In this document: positions 35,731-44,946 of the stretch, piece after piece
How the letters are laid out: each line of letters starts with the position of its first letter
How positions within the stretch are numbered: the first letter of the stretch is position 1
From: UBA5078 sp033721235
Lineage (GTDB): Bacteria; Pseudomonadota; Gammaproteobacteria; Pseudomonadales; Pseudohongiellaceae
NCBI GenBank assembly: GCA_033721235.1
Contig: JAWWAY010000012.1
Span: 1-64,000, forward strand
Length of the DNA stretch: 64,000 bases
Direction: 5' to 3'
Translations under genes and position numbers: made by a program
The notes under the pieces: model-generated
The model's database searches: none
Told to the model about the DNA's origin: nothing
What the model saw: only the letters and a program-made list of their open reading frames with translations

Positions 35731-38277
35731 CTAGAAGCGGTACTCGATTTTTAAGCTCGCTGCGCGGCCCTCGCTATATCCGGTCGCAACGAGGCCTCCC
35801 TGCGTAATCTCTTTGCGCTCATTAAGCAGATTCTGTGCCTTTAAATTTATCTTCCAGTTGTCACCAAATTCCTTAATTAGAACCAGGTCTAACTCGCCGT
35901 GAGGCTCCTCTACAAGGTCGGGTGCCCCAAGAATGCCTACTTCGTAAATGCGTTCACCGAAGTAATGGTAGAGAAGTGTTGCTGTTAGTCCATTCCAGTC
36001 TTCGTAGCCAATTTGGCCATTAAAGAGCCAGTCCGACTGCCCTTGAAGAGGGCGCGATGAGTTGGTCAGGATGCTCTGTTGGTCTTCCCCGATTTCCACT
36101 TCAGACTCGATGTAGGACACATTGGTGGCAAAATGAAAGTCCTCCCAGCGACCACCCAAGAAGTCGAGTTGTTTGCGCAACTCAAACTCAACGCCTTGGT
36201 TTTTGGCTGACTTGGCATTCACATAGCTGCGTTGACTATTTGCCCCAGGGGTGACCACTGTCTCAATGGGCAGGTCAAACTCTTTAAGATAGAAGCCTAA
36301 AGACATGCTATCTCCTGAGCCAAAGTACCATTCCCAACGGGCATCGTAGTTTTTGATGCTCGCGACCTTAAGGTCTGGGTTACCGATAACCTCGTATCCC
36401 GTTAATGGATTGGTAAATTCCGCGGAGGAGAGTTCGCGAAAATCTGGGCGTGAAGTTGTCTCACTGTAACCTAAGCGGAACTGATGATTATCGTAAATAT
36501 AAGTTGCCGTTACGCCTGGCAAAAAATCATCACTTTTCAAGGATGCAGGATTGACTGAAACAGGCTGAAACAGGTTGAACGTAGATACGTTTTGTTGGTA
36601 GGACTCTTTACGCACACCCGCCAGAAGTTGAATGGCATCATCGAAATTGATTTCGGCCTGCACATAGTAGGATTCTAGTTCACGCGATGCTGAATAGGTA
36701 TCTGTCGGACGTGTTGTTTCTTGAATCTCGAAGCAATCTGGTCCGATATTCTCTGGGGCGAGGATATATCGTAAATCCTGGCTAAGATCCGCGCAGTTGC
36801 TTACGTCACCGATTTCAGAGAAATTGAAGCGGCGAATTCCGTAGTCGCGTTCGCTATCTTGTTTGGAATATCCTGCAGAGGTAATAATGGTAGATGCCAA
36901 TGGACCATAGAACACCATCTCGGTATCGATTGCGTAGTCTGTACTTTCATCCTGTAGTTCGCTATAACGACGCACATTACCGTCAGATCGTAGGTTGAAA
37001 CGATAGCCACTATTAGTTAAATCGTAACGGTACTCTCGAGTGTCTGGAGCCTCACGAGTCGCCTCCGCTTTGTTTGCGCGCCATTTAATATTGAGCTCAT
37101 TAGCATCCGGAAAGTAGTGATCGCCTTCTAGTTGGTTGGAGCTTAATTCACGTTCGATATACTCAATTTTCGTAAATCTGCTATCGATACCTTCGTCACC
37201 GAAGAAGCCGATTTCTTCGCCAGCTTCGCTGTCGGTTTGACGTAGTAACATGCTAGTCAGATTTACGCTGTGATTGTCCGTGAACTCAATGCCGCTTGTA
37301 ATAATCGAGCTAACGTCAACACTGTTTTTGGTGCCGTAGTAAGTAAACTCATTCTCTCTAACTAGAGTGTCTACGCCGCCCACTTTGTAAGAGTTTCGTT
37401 CGATCTCATCTTGATCCCAGCTGTTCTTGTAGTCCACTGCCGCAAGATAACTGAGGCGAGCGCCGCCCAAGTAATGGAAGTTGCCTAGCGATGCCGTAAG
37501 GCCAATATCTGCAGGAACTGATTTCTCTTTGAGGCTGTAGTCCTGATTCAAGCTGCGACCGATCTCTTGCAGCTCTTCTGCTGTATAGCCCTCTTTTGTG
37601 AATCGATTGTAGCGAGTAAGGCGCTGGCCATTGGCGGTTGCTTGCTTTAACAGCTCGGGCATCTCTCGGCTACCATCGTCATAGCCAAGCCAATCGTTTC
37701 CACCCGTAGCAGCCTGAAAGCCGTTGTTGAAATTTGCGTCTTCTGTGAGGCCTACAGAACTAGAAATATTGAAAAAGAATTCGTCACTAGATTTCTTGGT
37801 GCGCATCTGTAGAACGCCACCACCGAACTCACTGGGGAACTGCGCAGAATAGGTTTTTTGTACCACTACGCTGTCCATTACAGCGCTTGGAAAGAGATCA
37901 AGTGGAACAACTCTGTTCAAAGGCTCCGGGCTTGGCATGTTAGAGCCGTTCAATAGTGCGGAAGAATACCGTTCGCCAAGTCCTCTGACGTACACATATT
38001 TTCCGCCCACAAGGCTTAGTCCGGCTACGCGCTTCAAACCTTCGGCAATATTGGTATCGCCGGAGCGCGAGAACTCTTCATTGCTCAGAACATTGCTCAG
38101 TGCAGATGTGCTTCTTTTCTCATCTGGAACATATCTTCCAATAACAGAGATTTCTTCTATCTGACTAGAAAAGTCGTTTTGGAATCCGGTTGTGGTGTTT
38201 GGCTCCTGCGCCATAACCGTAGCATTTCCAATAGCAAGTGCGATTGCTGCGGGAAGAGTGCGTCTAATCATTGTCAT
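35731..38277 (-). CDS. TonB-dependent receptor in the Pho cluster
   Basis: An 848-residue outer membrane receptor that imports a substrate using TonB energy. It has a signal peptide (cut near VMAQ), a possible TonB box (EEISVIG), a plug domain (YVYVRGLGERYSSALLNGSN, FPSAVMDSVVVQKTYSAQFP) and a long beta-barrel. It ends in LKIEYRF, with the terminal aromatic for barrel insertion. It lies directly behind phoB on the same strand and has its own strong Pho promoter. Its substrate is unknown; a phosphorus-containing compound is the simplest guess from regulation. Its upstream neighbour, a secreted beta-helix-like protein, is also preceded by a Pho-like site. Confidence 0.9.
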   Translation of the reverse strand: MTMIRRTLPAAIALAIGNATVMAQEPNTTTGFQNDFSSQIEEISVIGRYVPDEKRSTSALSNVLSNEEFSRSGDTNIAEGLKRVAGLSLVGGKYVYVRGLGERYSSALLNGSNMPSPEPLNRVVPLDLFPSAVMDSVVVQKTYSAQFPSEFGGGVLQMRTKKSSDEFFFNISSSVGLTEDANFNNGFQAATGGNDWLGYDDGSREMPELLKQATANGQRLTRYNRFTKEGYTAEELQEIGRSLNQDYSLKEKSVPADIGLTASLGNFHYLGGARLSYLAAVDYKNSWDQDEIERNSYKVGGVDTLVRENEFTYYGTKNSVDVSSIITSGIEFTDNHSVNLTSMLLRQTDSEAGEEIGFFGDEGIDSRFTKIEYIERELSSNQLEGDHYFPDANELNIKWRANKAEATREAPDTREYRYDLTNSGYRFNLRSDGNVRRYSELQDESTDYAIDTEMVFYGPLASTIITSAGYSKQDSERDYGIRRFNFSEIGDVSNCADLSQDLRYILAPENIGPDCFEIQETTRPTDTYSASRELESYYVQAEINFDDAIQLLAGVRKESYQQNVSTFNLFQPVSVNPASLKSDDFLPGVTATYIYDNHQFRLGYSETTSRPDFRELSSAEFTNPLTGYEVIGNPDLKVASIKNYDARWEWYFGSGDSMSLGFYLKEFDLPIETVVTPGANSQRSYVNAKSAKNQGVEFELRKQLDFLGGRWEDFHFATNVSYIESEVEIGEDQQSILTNSSRPLQGQSDWLFNGQIGYEDWNGLTATLLYHYFGERIYEVGILGAPDLVEEPHGELDLVLIKEFGDNWKINLKAQNLLNERKEITQGGLVATGYSEGRAASLKIEYRF

Positions 38278-38318
38278 ATTTCCGTAATAAAAAGCGGGTT
38301 AGTTTTCGATTTGTTGTA

Positions 38319-38352
38319 ATTGTAGCGGTGCTTCGTGACACTAATATGTCAG
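38319..38352 (-). promoter_or_regulatory. Pho box and -10 of the TonB-dependent receptor gene
   Basis: Minus-strand CTGACAT-ATTA-GTGTCAC (38352-38335) has two 6/7 half-sites. It is followed after exactly 10 nt by TACAAT (38324-38319), a 5/6 -10 box. The ATG lies about 42 nt further on. Confidence 0.82.
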
Positions 38353-38390
38353 TTGGGTGAATGGTTTAAAAAATTAGAAATAAGCGAAAT

Positions 38391-38417
38391 AAAAAAGGGG
38401 CGCACTAGGCGCCCCTT
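38391..38417 (-). terminator. Rho-independent terminator of the beta-helix protein gene
   Basis: AAGGGGCGC (38417-38409 on the minus strand) pairs with GCGCCCCTT (38403-38395) over a 5-nt loop, and T residues follow. It separates the beta-helix gene from the receptor gene, so the two are transcribed separately. Confidence 0.9.
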
Positions 38418-38445
38418 AAGAGTAGATGCTATTAATAATGCAAAC

Positions 38446-40236
38446 TTAGTCCGTGAACATCCAGCTTGATGCCCAGTCTGAGGCTTCGTTAGCAACCGCA
38501 CCGATGTGATCAACTTGGTCGAAGAACGAGTCAGAGAAAGTTGCTGGTGTCATAGCGTTAATTGCTGGACCATTGATGAATCCGCTTAGGTCGGAGCCAT
38601 TTGCATCGGCAGTGTTATCAGCCTGCCCTTCGAACCAGTCTTGGATTGACCAAGGGTCCGAATCGCTCAGGTTGAATGCATTGGCACAAGCGAACAGGCT
38701 GTTGCGAATAGTCAGGTCGCCTGTGAGGTCGGTAGCAGTGCTGCCGCCGTTCGTGAACGTTGCATCATCATCGATATCTAAGCAGTAGTCATCGTGACCA
38801 GTTACGACGAAGTTGCTAATGTTTACACCAGTGCCGCGTCGGATTTCCATGCCTCGACCACCTTCGCCTTTACCAATGAAAGTGAAGTTAGCGAGGGATG
38901 GTTTTGAACGAGGCGCTGCATCGAATGCGAACTCATTATTGTCCGCTTCGATACCACGGTCGCCAGTACCTGGGCGTTGCTTGATGATGGCGTGTTGCAC
39001 TTTACCTTGGAAGCCGAAGGTCCAATCGAAAGAATCGTCTTCGTTGCTTGTTAGGATTAGGTGCTTCACATTCACAGTGCCGCCGAAGAACTCAACGCCG
39101 TCGTCTGAGCTGCCGTGGACTTGCACGTAGTTGACAACCGTGCCGCTACCAACGGCTTGGAATGCGATACCGTTTAGTTCGTTTGTCTCTGTAATGTTTT
39201 GTCCTGGGTATTTCACAATTACGTAGTTGAGTACGCCGCTGCTATCCTCAGGGTCGTTGCCACCGTATTTGCCCGTTGAGCCTTCGCCCTCTAGTTCGCA
39301 AAGCTCAGTGCCTTCAGTACAACCGTTTACTGGCGCGTTACCATTGATGATCAAACCGCCCCAGCGCCCAGTAGTACTTTCTGTCGCATTCGCCTCGTCA
39401 TCATAAGTGAAGATAATTGGTTTTGACGAAGTGCCATTGGCAACGATCTTAGACCCACGGTTGATGACAAGGAAGTTCAAACCAACTGGTGAGATTACCT
39501 TCGTGCCTGGATCAATGGTCAGCGTTGCGCTGTCTGTATTGTCTCCACCTACGAAAACTGCGCCATTAAGGAGGTAAACATTATTAGCGGTTAGGCGAGT
39601 GTCTTGCGTGATCGTGCCGCTTAGCTCACATACTGTCTTGCCTTCGAAAGTCTCGTCGGACGTTACGGAAACGCTAGGACAAGCTGCATCGCCACCTGTT
39701 TCAGGGTCACCAGTGGTGGCGAAGCTGATAGGGGTGCTGGTGAATACTAGGTTATCGATACTGTTGGCATAGTAACCAAGGAAGATATCGAAACTTAGGT
39801 CATGCAAATTGGAGTAAGAAGCAACCATATCCTCAAGGATAGTCACTTGCTCGGAGGATGGGAGGGTGCCGTAAGAGTAAGGGACAAGGCTAGAGGCTTG
39901 ACCGTCCCATGGTAGGAATAGGCCGCCAGAAACCATTTGGAAAATGCCCATGCCAGGTATAGAGATTACTGCAACTCGTCCACCGTCCTGTCCTACATCT
40001 GCAGGGTCCACATTGATTGTCGCAACAACATCAAAGGCTGTCGCCGAATCTACTGTGGTAGCAAAAGTGTCGCTGTTATCTGTTGTGGCGCCGCCGCTGA
40101 AGCTAGCCTGAGTATTGCCACCGCTTAGAGCAACGGCTGTTAGTGATGGTTCAGGTGAGGCGAAAGCGCTCATGGCTGATAGGCTAAGGCCTGTAGCCGC
40201 TATAGCAAGCGCTAGGCTTTTTCTGCTGAATTTCAT
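38446..40236 (-). CDS. Secreted beta-helix-like protein in the Pho cluster
   Basis: A 596-residue exported protein without a function I can name. It has a signal peptide (cut at AFA-SPEP). The N-terminal domain of about 180 residues is low in charge, and the C-terminal 400 residues are rich in short strands and turns typical of a right-handed parallel beta-helix. Examples are LTIDPGTKVISP, GSKIVANGTSSKPIIFT, WGGLIINGNAPVNGC, GVEFFGGTVNVKHLILTSNEDDSFDWTF cut into repeats, and DYCLDIDDDATF. Similar proteins occur beside TonB-dependent receptors in marine bacteria. Cysteines occur in pairs. A triple Pho-like repeat lies upstream. It may be a surface or periplasmic binding partner of the receptor; this is inference. 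Confidence 0.75.
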   Translation of the reverse strand: MKFSRKSLALAIAATGLSLSAMSAFASPEPSLTAVALSGGNTQASFSGGATTDNSDTFATTVDSATAFDVVATINVDPADVGQDGGRVAVISIPGMGIFQMVSGGLFLPWDGQASSLVPYSYGTLPSSEQVTILEDMVASYSNLHDLSFDIFLGYYANSIDNLVFTSTPISFATTGDPETGGDAACPSVSVTSDETFEGKTVCELSGTITQDTRLTANNVYLLNGAVFVGGDNTDSATLTIDPGTKVISPVGLNFLVINRGSKIVANGTSSKPIIFTYDDEANATESTTGRWGGLIINGNAPVNGCTEGTELCELEGEGSTGKYGGNDPEDSSGVLNYVIVKYPGQNITETNELNGIAFQAVGSGTVVNYVQVHGSSDDGVEFFGGTVNVKHLILTSNEDDSFDWTFGFQGKVQHAIIKQRPGTGDRGIEADNNEFAFDAAPRSKPSLANFTFIGKGEGGRGMEIRRGTGVNISNFVVTGHDDYCLDIDDDATFTNGGSTATDLTGDLTIRNSLFACANAFNLSDSDPWSIQDWFEGQADNTADANGSDLSGFINGPAINAMTPATFSDSFFDQVDHIGAVANEASDWASSWMFTD

Positions 40237-40304
40237 ATAGACTCCTGTGTCTTTTTAGTGAAAACGGATCTGCGTAATCGCTGAACAGGGCACATGCTAT
40301 GAGT

Positions 40305-40349
40305 CTAATATTTCAAACGTGAGTCACTTAGATTTCAGTTTTTTGACAG
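40305..40349 (-). promoter_or_regulatory. Candidate triple Pho repeat and -10 of the beta-helix protein gene
   Basis: On the minus strand, three 7-mers follow at an 11-bp pitch: CTGTCAA (40349-40343), CTGAAAT (40338-40332) and a weak GTGACTC (40327-40321). TATTAG (40310-40305) lies 10 nt beyond the last. The first two units fit the PhoB consensus at 6/7 and 5/7. Confidence 0.6.
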
Positions 40350-40616
40350 TTCTGCGTCGGGGGAGAGAGGCTGATGGGCCTGTGGTATTCCATAAGGCGC
40401 ACCAATGGGCGTGCGCCAGAGCAGAGTCAATCATGTTGCGGCCCTATTTATGACAGGGTGTTGTCAGGCTTGAATAGGCATTCGGGCAGGATTATTTCGA
40501 CAAGATCACATAAAAATGAATTGTTGGCAGATTTGTACAATTTAGTGCGAATTTCTTTGTTTGCTGCGTTATAATCTTTCCCGTTCTTTATACTTGGCTA
40601 CATCAAAGGAGATGTC
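40350..40616. other. Non-coding region between the beta-helix gene and the OmpA-type gene
   Basis: With the Pho-like site, the whole gap from 40237 to 40616 is 380 bp. It holds a TATAAT at 40570-40575 that is the likely -10 of the OmpA-type gene, although the -35 is poor. The reading frame across the middle lacks a good start and family features. Confidence 0.45.
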
Positions 40617-41654
40617 ATGAAGAAGAATTACTTAGCGACGTTGAAACTCGCAGTCGCAACGAGCGCTGTGCTTGCGGCCCCTATGTTGGCGCAAGCGGAA
40701 GAGGGGCAATTTTATATTGCGCCAGGACTGCAATGGATGAATTTCGATAATGATCGCGGCCTAGAAGAAGATACTGGTCTGGCGGTGGGTCTAGGATACG
40801 ATTTTACCGATAATATCAGTGGTGAGATTAATATCTTTGACATGGATCTAGACGGACTAGTGAATAACAACGAGTATCGTCAGTATCGTGCGGACGTTTT
40901 CTACACATTTGATCATATGATCGGCAAATTTAGTCCTTTCGTGGTTGGTGGCGTTGGCAATAATGACTTTGACTTCGACAACGAAACATTCGCCAATATT
41001 GGTGTGGGTTTTAAGTATAAAATTAGCGAGAGCTTAGAGTGGCGTACCGCTTATCGTAAGTTCTACGAGCAGCACGACGATTATGTTGACTCTGGTATAG
41101 ATAGCTCCTTGGTGTATCGCTTCGGTGCGAAGAAGTCCATGGCTGAGACTCCAGTGTCCGAAGCGCCTATGGCAATGACAGATCCGGATACTGACGGTGA
41201 TGGTGTGCCTGATAGTCGCGATAAATGTGCGGATACGCCTAGAACTCATCGTGTGGATGCTGATGGTTGCTCTATCCCTATCGATGAGATCGCACGTATC
41301 GAGCTACACGTGAACTTTGACTTCGATAAAGCCGATGTTAAATCACAGTATTTGAGCGAAATTCGCCAAGTAGCAGATTACCTCAATGCAAACCCAGGAA
41401 CTTCGGCTACTCTAGAAGGGCATACAGACTCTCGCGGTTCTGCAGAATATAATCAGAGACTGTCCCAACGACGTGTAGATGCCGTTAAGGCGGTACTTGT
41501 CGACCAAATGAATGTGAGCGCTAGTCGCGTGAGTGCGGTTGGTTACGGCGAGTCTCGTCCTGTTGCTAGCAATGAAACAGACGCAGGCCGCGCTGAAAAC
41601 CGTCGTGTAGAGAGCGTGATAACGTATACCGTTCAGCGCTTCGAACAGCGATAG
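40617..41654 (+). CDS. OmpA-family outer membrane protein
   Basis: An OmpA/OprF-type protein tying the outer membrane to peptidoglycan. The 345-residue product has a signal peptide (cut AQA-EEGQF), an eight-strand barrel (about 25-175), a calcium-binding thrombospondin type 3-like linker (DPDTDGDGVPDSRDKCADTP, about 189-208) and a C-terminal OmpA domain. The OmpA domain carries the peptidoglycan-binding motif LEGHTDSRGSAEYNQRLSQR. AAGGAGA lies 6 nt before the ATG. It is a single-gene unit with its own terminator. It does not have a Pho box. Confidence 0.94.
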   Translation: MKKNYLATLKLAVATSAVLAAPMLAQAEEGQFYIAPGLQWMNFDNDRGLEEDTGLAVGLGYDFTDNISGEINIFDMDLDGLVNNNEYRQYRADVFYTFDHMIGKFSPFVVGGVGNNDFDFDNETFANIGVGFKYKISESLEWRTAYRKFYEQHDDYVDSGIDSSLVYRFGAKKSMAETPVSEAPMAMTDPDTDGDGVPDSRDKCADTPRTHRVDADGCSIPIDEIARIELHVNFDFDKADVKSQYLSEIRQVADYLNANPGTSATLEGHTDSRGSAEYNQRLSQRRVDAVKAVLVDQMNVSASRVSAVGYGESRPVASNETDAGRAENRRVESVITYTVQRFEQR

Positions 41655-41672
41655 TTTCGTATTGCTATACTA

Positions 41673-41709
41673 AACCCCTGCCTCGCTTTGCGGCGCAGGG
41701 GTTTTTTAT
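41673..41709 (+). terminator. Rho-independent terminator of the OmpA-type gene
   Basis: AACCCCTGC (41673-41681) pairs with GCAGGGGTT (41695-41703), followed by TTTTATT. It lies 18 nt after the stop. Confidence 0.92.
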
Positions 41710-41742
41710 TGTCCTTGAAAATGCTTTAGTAGTTACGCCTAA

Positions 41743-42294
41743 ATGACAGAATATAGCGATTTCGATTTGATTAGTAATGGCAGCATGCGTTGGCGAAATG
41801 CCAAGGCAGTGGTGCCTAGGCTGTCTCCTTTTTGGTCATCTTGGCTATTAGATGAAGGGTCGTTGACTCAACGTTTGAAGGTGCTGGGCCGAGGCGACTT
41901 TGCCGTCGAGTTGCTGGATGAACGGTGGCTACACTCAACGCGAGCTATCCAGCTTGTTGGGTTGAGAGCCGCAGAAGCACGGCAGCGCTTGTGGTCGCGA
42001 AAAGTTGTGCTTAAATGCGCTGGTGAGCCCTGTGTCGCAGCACATACTCTTATACCTTATAGCAGTATGAGTGGTTCTTTGCGTCAATTGCGCCATCTGG
42101 ATGACAAACCTCTCGGAGAGTTCTTGTTCAAAAAACCAGAGTTGAAGCGTGTTAGTATGCATGTCTGTAGTGTGGGGGATAGCAAAGGGCGGTACTCCGT
42201 ATTTCGCCTGCAAGGCTTTCCAGTGTTAGTGGCAGAATTCTTCTTGCCAAATTTGCAAAACCTTGTTGTCCAGCAGCAAAAAACCATGGAATAA
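41743..42294 (+). CDS. ubiC: Chorismate pyruvate-lyase
   Basis: Turns chorismate into 4-hydroxybenzoate, the first ring precursor of ubiquinone. The 183-residue protein has the UbiC features WRNAKAVVPRLSPFWSSWLLDEGSLT, VLKCAGEPCVAAHTLIP, and LGEFLFKKPELKRVSMHV with the conserved C-terminal Glu in PVLVAEFFLP. It is slightly longer than the E. coli enzyme. ubiA is not next to it; a family III CoA-transferase gene begins 4 nt downstream instead. Confidence 0.88.
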   Translation: MTEYSDFDLISNGSMRWRNAKAVVPRLSPFWSSWLLDEGSLTQRLKVLGRGDFAVELLDERWLHSTRAIQLVGLRAAEARQRLWSRKVVLKCAGEPCVAAHTLIPYSSMSGSLRQLRHLDDKPLGEFLFKKPELKRVSMHVCSVGDSKGRYSVFRLQGFPVLVAEFFLPNLQNLVVQQQKTME

Positions 42295-42298
42295 GAGA

Positions 42299-43507
42299 GT
42301 GGAAAAAACCAATACCGTAAAAAGCGCATTGAGCGGCAAGCGCATCGTAGATCTTTCCAGAGTCTTAGGTGGTCCATACTGTAGTCAGATACTGGCGGAC
42401 CACGGAGCGGAGGTCATTAAACTGGAACCTCCGCGCGGAGATGAAACTAGAGACTGGGGGCCTCCCTTTCACGAGGGCGATGCGGCTTACTTTATTGGTG
42501 TTAATAGAAATAAGCGCTCAATGGGCCTTGACCTGACTCAAGAGTCGGGGCGCGAGCTATTGCTTCAAATGCTAGAGGGAGCGGATGTCCTTCTAGAGAA
42601 TTTCAAGCCTGGTACCATGGAGAAATGGGGGCTTGGGTATGAAGACGTATTGAAAGAGAAGTTTCCCTCGCTCATTCATTGCCGTATTAGCGGCTTCGGT
42701 TCAGACGGGCCCTTAGGTGGTTTTCCAGGTTATGATGCAATCGTACAGGCGATGGCGGGGTGGTTCAGCGTCAATGGCGAGCAAGACGGTGACCCGACGC
42801 GCCTAGGTATTGCCATGGTCGATATGGGCACTGGTCTATACAGCACCGTCGCGATTCTCTTGGCGCTGGCTGAAAGAGAGCGTTCTGGTTTGGGGCAATA
42901 CTTGGACATGACCTTATACGACTGCGCGGTCTCCTTGATGCATCCCCATTTTGTGAACTATCAGTTCTCTGGCAAGGTGCCCGTTCCGACCGGTAACGCT
43001 CATCCGAATATCAGCCCTTACGATACCTTTAGAACTCGAACTGTGGATATTTTTATTGGTGCTGGCAATAACCGAGCATTCGCAAAATTATGCAAAGTGT
43101 TGGGATGCGAGGAACTCGTAAGCGACTCGCGCTTTACGAATAATATTGACCGAGTGACGAATCGTGCGGAGCTCAAGGTCGAACTCGAAACTCATTTGAT
43201 ACGATTGGATGGCGAACAGCTCTGCGAGACCCTATTGCAAGCAGGCTTACCTGCTGGGCCCATCTTGGATACCTCTCAGGTGGTGGCTCATCCTCATACT
43301 AAACATAGAGGAATGAGTATTGAGCATGACTGGTATCGCATGACGGGTACGCCAATTAAACTCTCACGGACGCCAGCTGCACTTCGTCACTTGCCTCCCA
43401 AGTACGGGCAGCACTCAAAAGAAATACTGCGCGAACTTGGGCTTACAGATGAGGCTATCGCCTCTCTAATAGCAGCGGGTGTGGTATTAGAGAAGCGCCT
43501 AGATTAA
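42299..43507 (+). CDS. Family III CoA-transferase (CaiB/BaiF)
   Basis: Moves CoA between organic acids. The 402-residue protein has the family pattern: GKRIVDLSRVLGGPYCSQILADHGAEVIKLEPP, RGDETRDWGPPF, NRNKRSMGLDL, the region with the catalytic Asp around GVNRNKRSMGLDLTQESGRE, and HPHTKHRGM. The start is probably GTG 42299, with GGA 9 nt upstream and a 4-nt gap after ubiC; a TTG at 42263 would overlap ubiC. Substrates cannot be told from sequence. With the downstream acyl-CoA dehydrogenase and SDR genes it suggests acid degradation. Confidence 0.88.
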   Translation: MEKTNTVKSALSGKRIVDLSRVLGGPYCSQILADHGAEVIKLEPPRGDETRDWGPPFHEGDAAYFIGVNRNKRSMGLDLTQESGRELLLQMLEGADVLLENFKPGTMEKWGLGYEDVLKEKFPSLIHCRISGFGSDGPLGGFPGYDAIVQAMAGWFSVNGEQDGDPTRLGIAMVDMGTGLYSTVAILLALAERERSGLGQYLDMTLYDCAVSLMHPHFVNYQFSGKVPVPTGNAHPNISPYDTFRTRTVDIFIGAGNNRAFAKLCKVLGCEELVSDSRFTNNIDRVTNRAELKVELETHLIRLDGEQLCETLLQAGLPAGPILDTSQVVAHPHTKHRGMSIEHDWYRMTGTPIKLSRTPAALRHLPPKYGQHSKEILRELGLTDEAIASLIAAGVVLEKRLD

Positions 43508-43515
43508 GCGGCGGG

Positions 43516-44781
43516 CTAAGCTTCGGCAGGGACTTGAATGCTCAGGCGCGCCGTAGGAGATATTTGGGCTTGCTCATCAATGATAGCCGGACGAAATTGC
43601 AAGTTTTCCATAACCGAGTCAATCAATCGTCTATTGCGTTTGTCGTCGGGCGTGATGCTGAGTATTTCTCGCCTGCTCGTTTGGCCATTAGCCCCGATTT
43701 GGAATTCGACTTCGGCAGTGACTAAATCATCCTCAATTAGCTGGCTTTGGTTCATGCCGGGGGCGACGGAATTTAAGGTGTAATAGGAGCCAAGGTCGAT
43801 ATAGCTGCCGCCGCCATTATTCACTTCAGGGCAGGCAGGTTTCAGGGCATCTAGGGATAGCTCTAATTGTGCCGTCGGTACGACTACTGGGCAGTTAAGC
43901 AAGGCAGACACTTGCTCTGGACTGACTTGCGCCTTAGTAAATAATTCCAAAGCTTCTCGGTAGTGAATCATTGCTCTACCAATATTAGGGCTTCCGCGAA
44001 GAGGCCGAGTCGCTGTCAATGTGCGCGGTGTAAATTGATGCTCTACAAGAATCAAATCCCCTATAAATAGCTTAGTAATTGCCGCGCTCTCGTAGTCGCC
44101 TTCTTCTAGTAAAGACGCATTAAGTTCCTCTAGCGCGATAATTGCGCTGCGCATATTTCTGCGGTAAGAAAGATCAATCATTTCACTAGAGCGGGAGCCG
44201 AAGTGGCTATTGAAATCAGCTCTGCTTGAGATGCGAGCTGACTGGCCAGTTGTCGAAGTGATGCCTTCTGTTCTTAGCATTAGTTCGTCGCGAGCACCCA
44301 CGGTGTTCACTAGAGCCATGGCGATATAGACTTGCGCCAAAGCCTCGTCATAGACGTAGGGAGCGACCGCCTTATTGTTGTCCGTATGAATTGATTGGGC
44401 TAGCGCCAAGCGCTGTTGTTGGAGGCCTTGGTATTCCAGAAGGTGATTGGCTATTCGATGGTCTTTGTCTTGGTCGATTGCAGCTAAGTGCCAGTCGGCA
44501 GATTGGCTTAGTGCAGCTAGAGATTGCGTGAGACTGAGCTTCTCTCTGTCTTGAGCCAGATCGCTAATACTCTCCAAATTCTTATTGATTGCGTTCCAGT
44601 CACCATCGCGCTGAAGCTGGGGAAGTGATGCCTGCAGAATGCTTAGCTGCTCTCGGGCAGTTAAGGTTTGTGCATCACTAACACTCGCAACAATTGACAG
44701 CATTACGATGCTAAGCAAAGAGAATGCTCGGCTATAGTGACCTTTAGTTCTAGAAGTTTGAGGGCGCACAAGTGCTTGCAT
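43516..44781 (-). CDS. Secreted helical protein with a TonB-C-like C-terminal domain
   Basis: A 421-residue exported protein of unknown function. The N-terminal hydrophobic signal covers about residues 16-38 (FSLLSIVMLSIVASVSDA). The middle is TPR-like helical sequence (YESAAITKLFIGDLIL, RAMIHYREALELFTKA). The last 90 residues, with IGANGQTSRREILS and NRRLIDSVMENLQFRPAI, resemble the TonB C-terminal or energy-transducing domain. ATG 44781 has GGAGG 7 nt upstream; longer readings are not supported. It is read divergently from the aminotransferase leader, with which it shares the promoter gap. Confidence 0.7.
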   Translation of the reverse strand: MQALVRPQTSRTKGHYSRAFSLLSIVMLSIVASVSDAQTLTAREQLSILQASLPQLQRDGDWNAINKNLESISDLAQDREKLSLTQSLAALSQSADWHLAAIDQDKDHRIANHLLEYQGLQQQRLALAQSIHTDNNKAVAPYVYDEALAQVYIAMALVNTVGARDELMLRTEGITSTTGQSARISSRADFNSHFGSRSSEMIDLSYRRNMRSAIIALEELNASLLEEGDYESAAITKLFIGDLILVEHQFTPRTLTATRPLRGSPNIGRAMIHYREALELFTKAQVSPEQVSALLNCPVVVPTAQLELSLDALKPACPEVNNGGGSYIDLGSYYTLNSVAPGMNQSQLIEDDLVTAEVEFQIGANGQTSRREILSITPDDKRNRRLIDSVMENLQFRPAIIDEQAQISPTARLSIQVPAEA

Positions 44782-44854
44782 TTTAGTACCTCCATGATGT
44801 CTTGTGGGCTGTCCAATTGCCTTGGTGAATCTCTCGATTCTCAGTGTATACCAG

Positions 44855-44883
44855 TTGACAGAAAATAACATGTGGCATAAAGT
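44855..44883 (+). promoter_or_regulatory. Promoter of the aminotransferase leader RNA
   Basis: A perfect TTGACA -35 box (44855-44860) is separated by 17 nt from TAAAGT (44878-44883), a 4/6 -10 box. Transcription would begin near 44890, giving a leader of about 230 nt before the terminator. Confidence 0.6.
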
Positions 44884-44946
44884 TCGCCGCTATTAATACG
44901 ACCTGCCCAAGGCGGCAGGAATTTCATTGGGTTTAATTACTTTAAA

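Noticed and set aside
40374..40574. Plus-strand frame of 66 codons before the OmpA-type gene
   Set aside because: No ribosome site, odd composition rich in Arg, Ser and Cys, and it runs through the likely promoter; it looks like chance.
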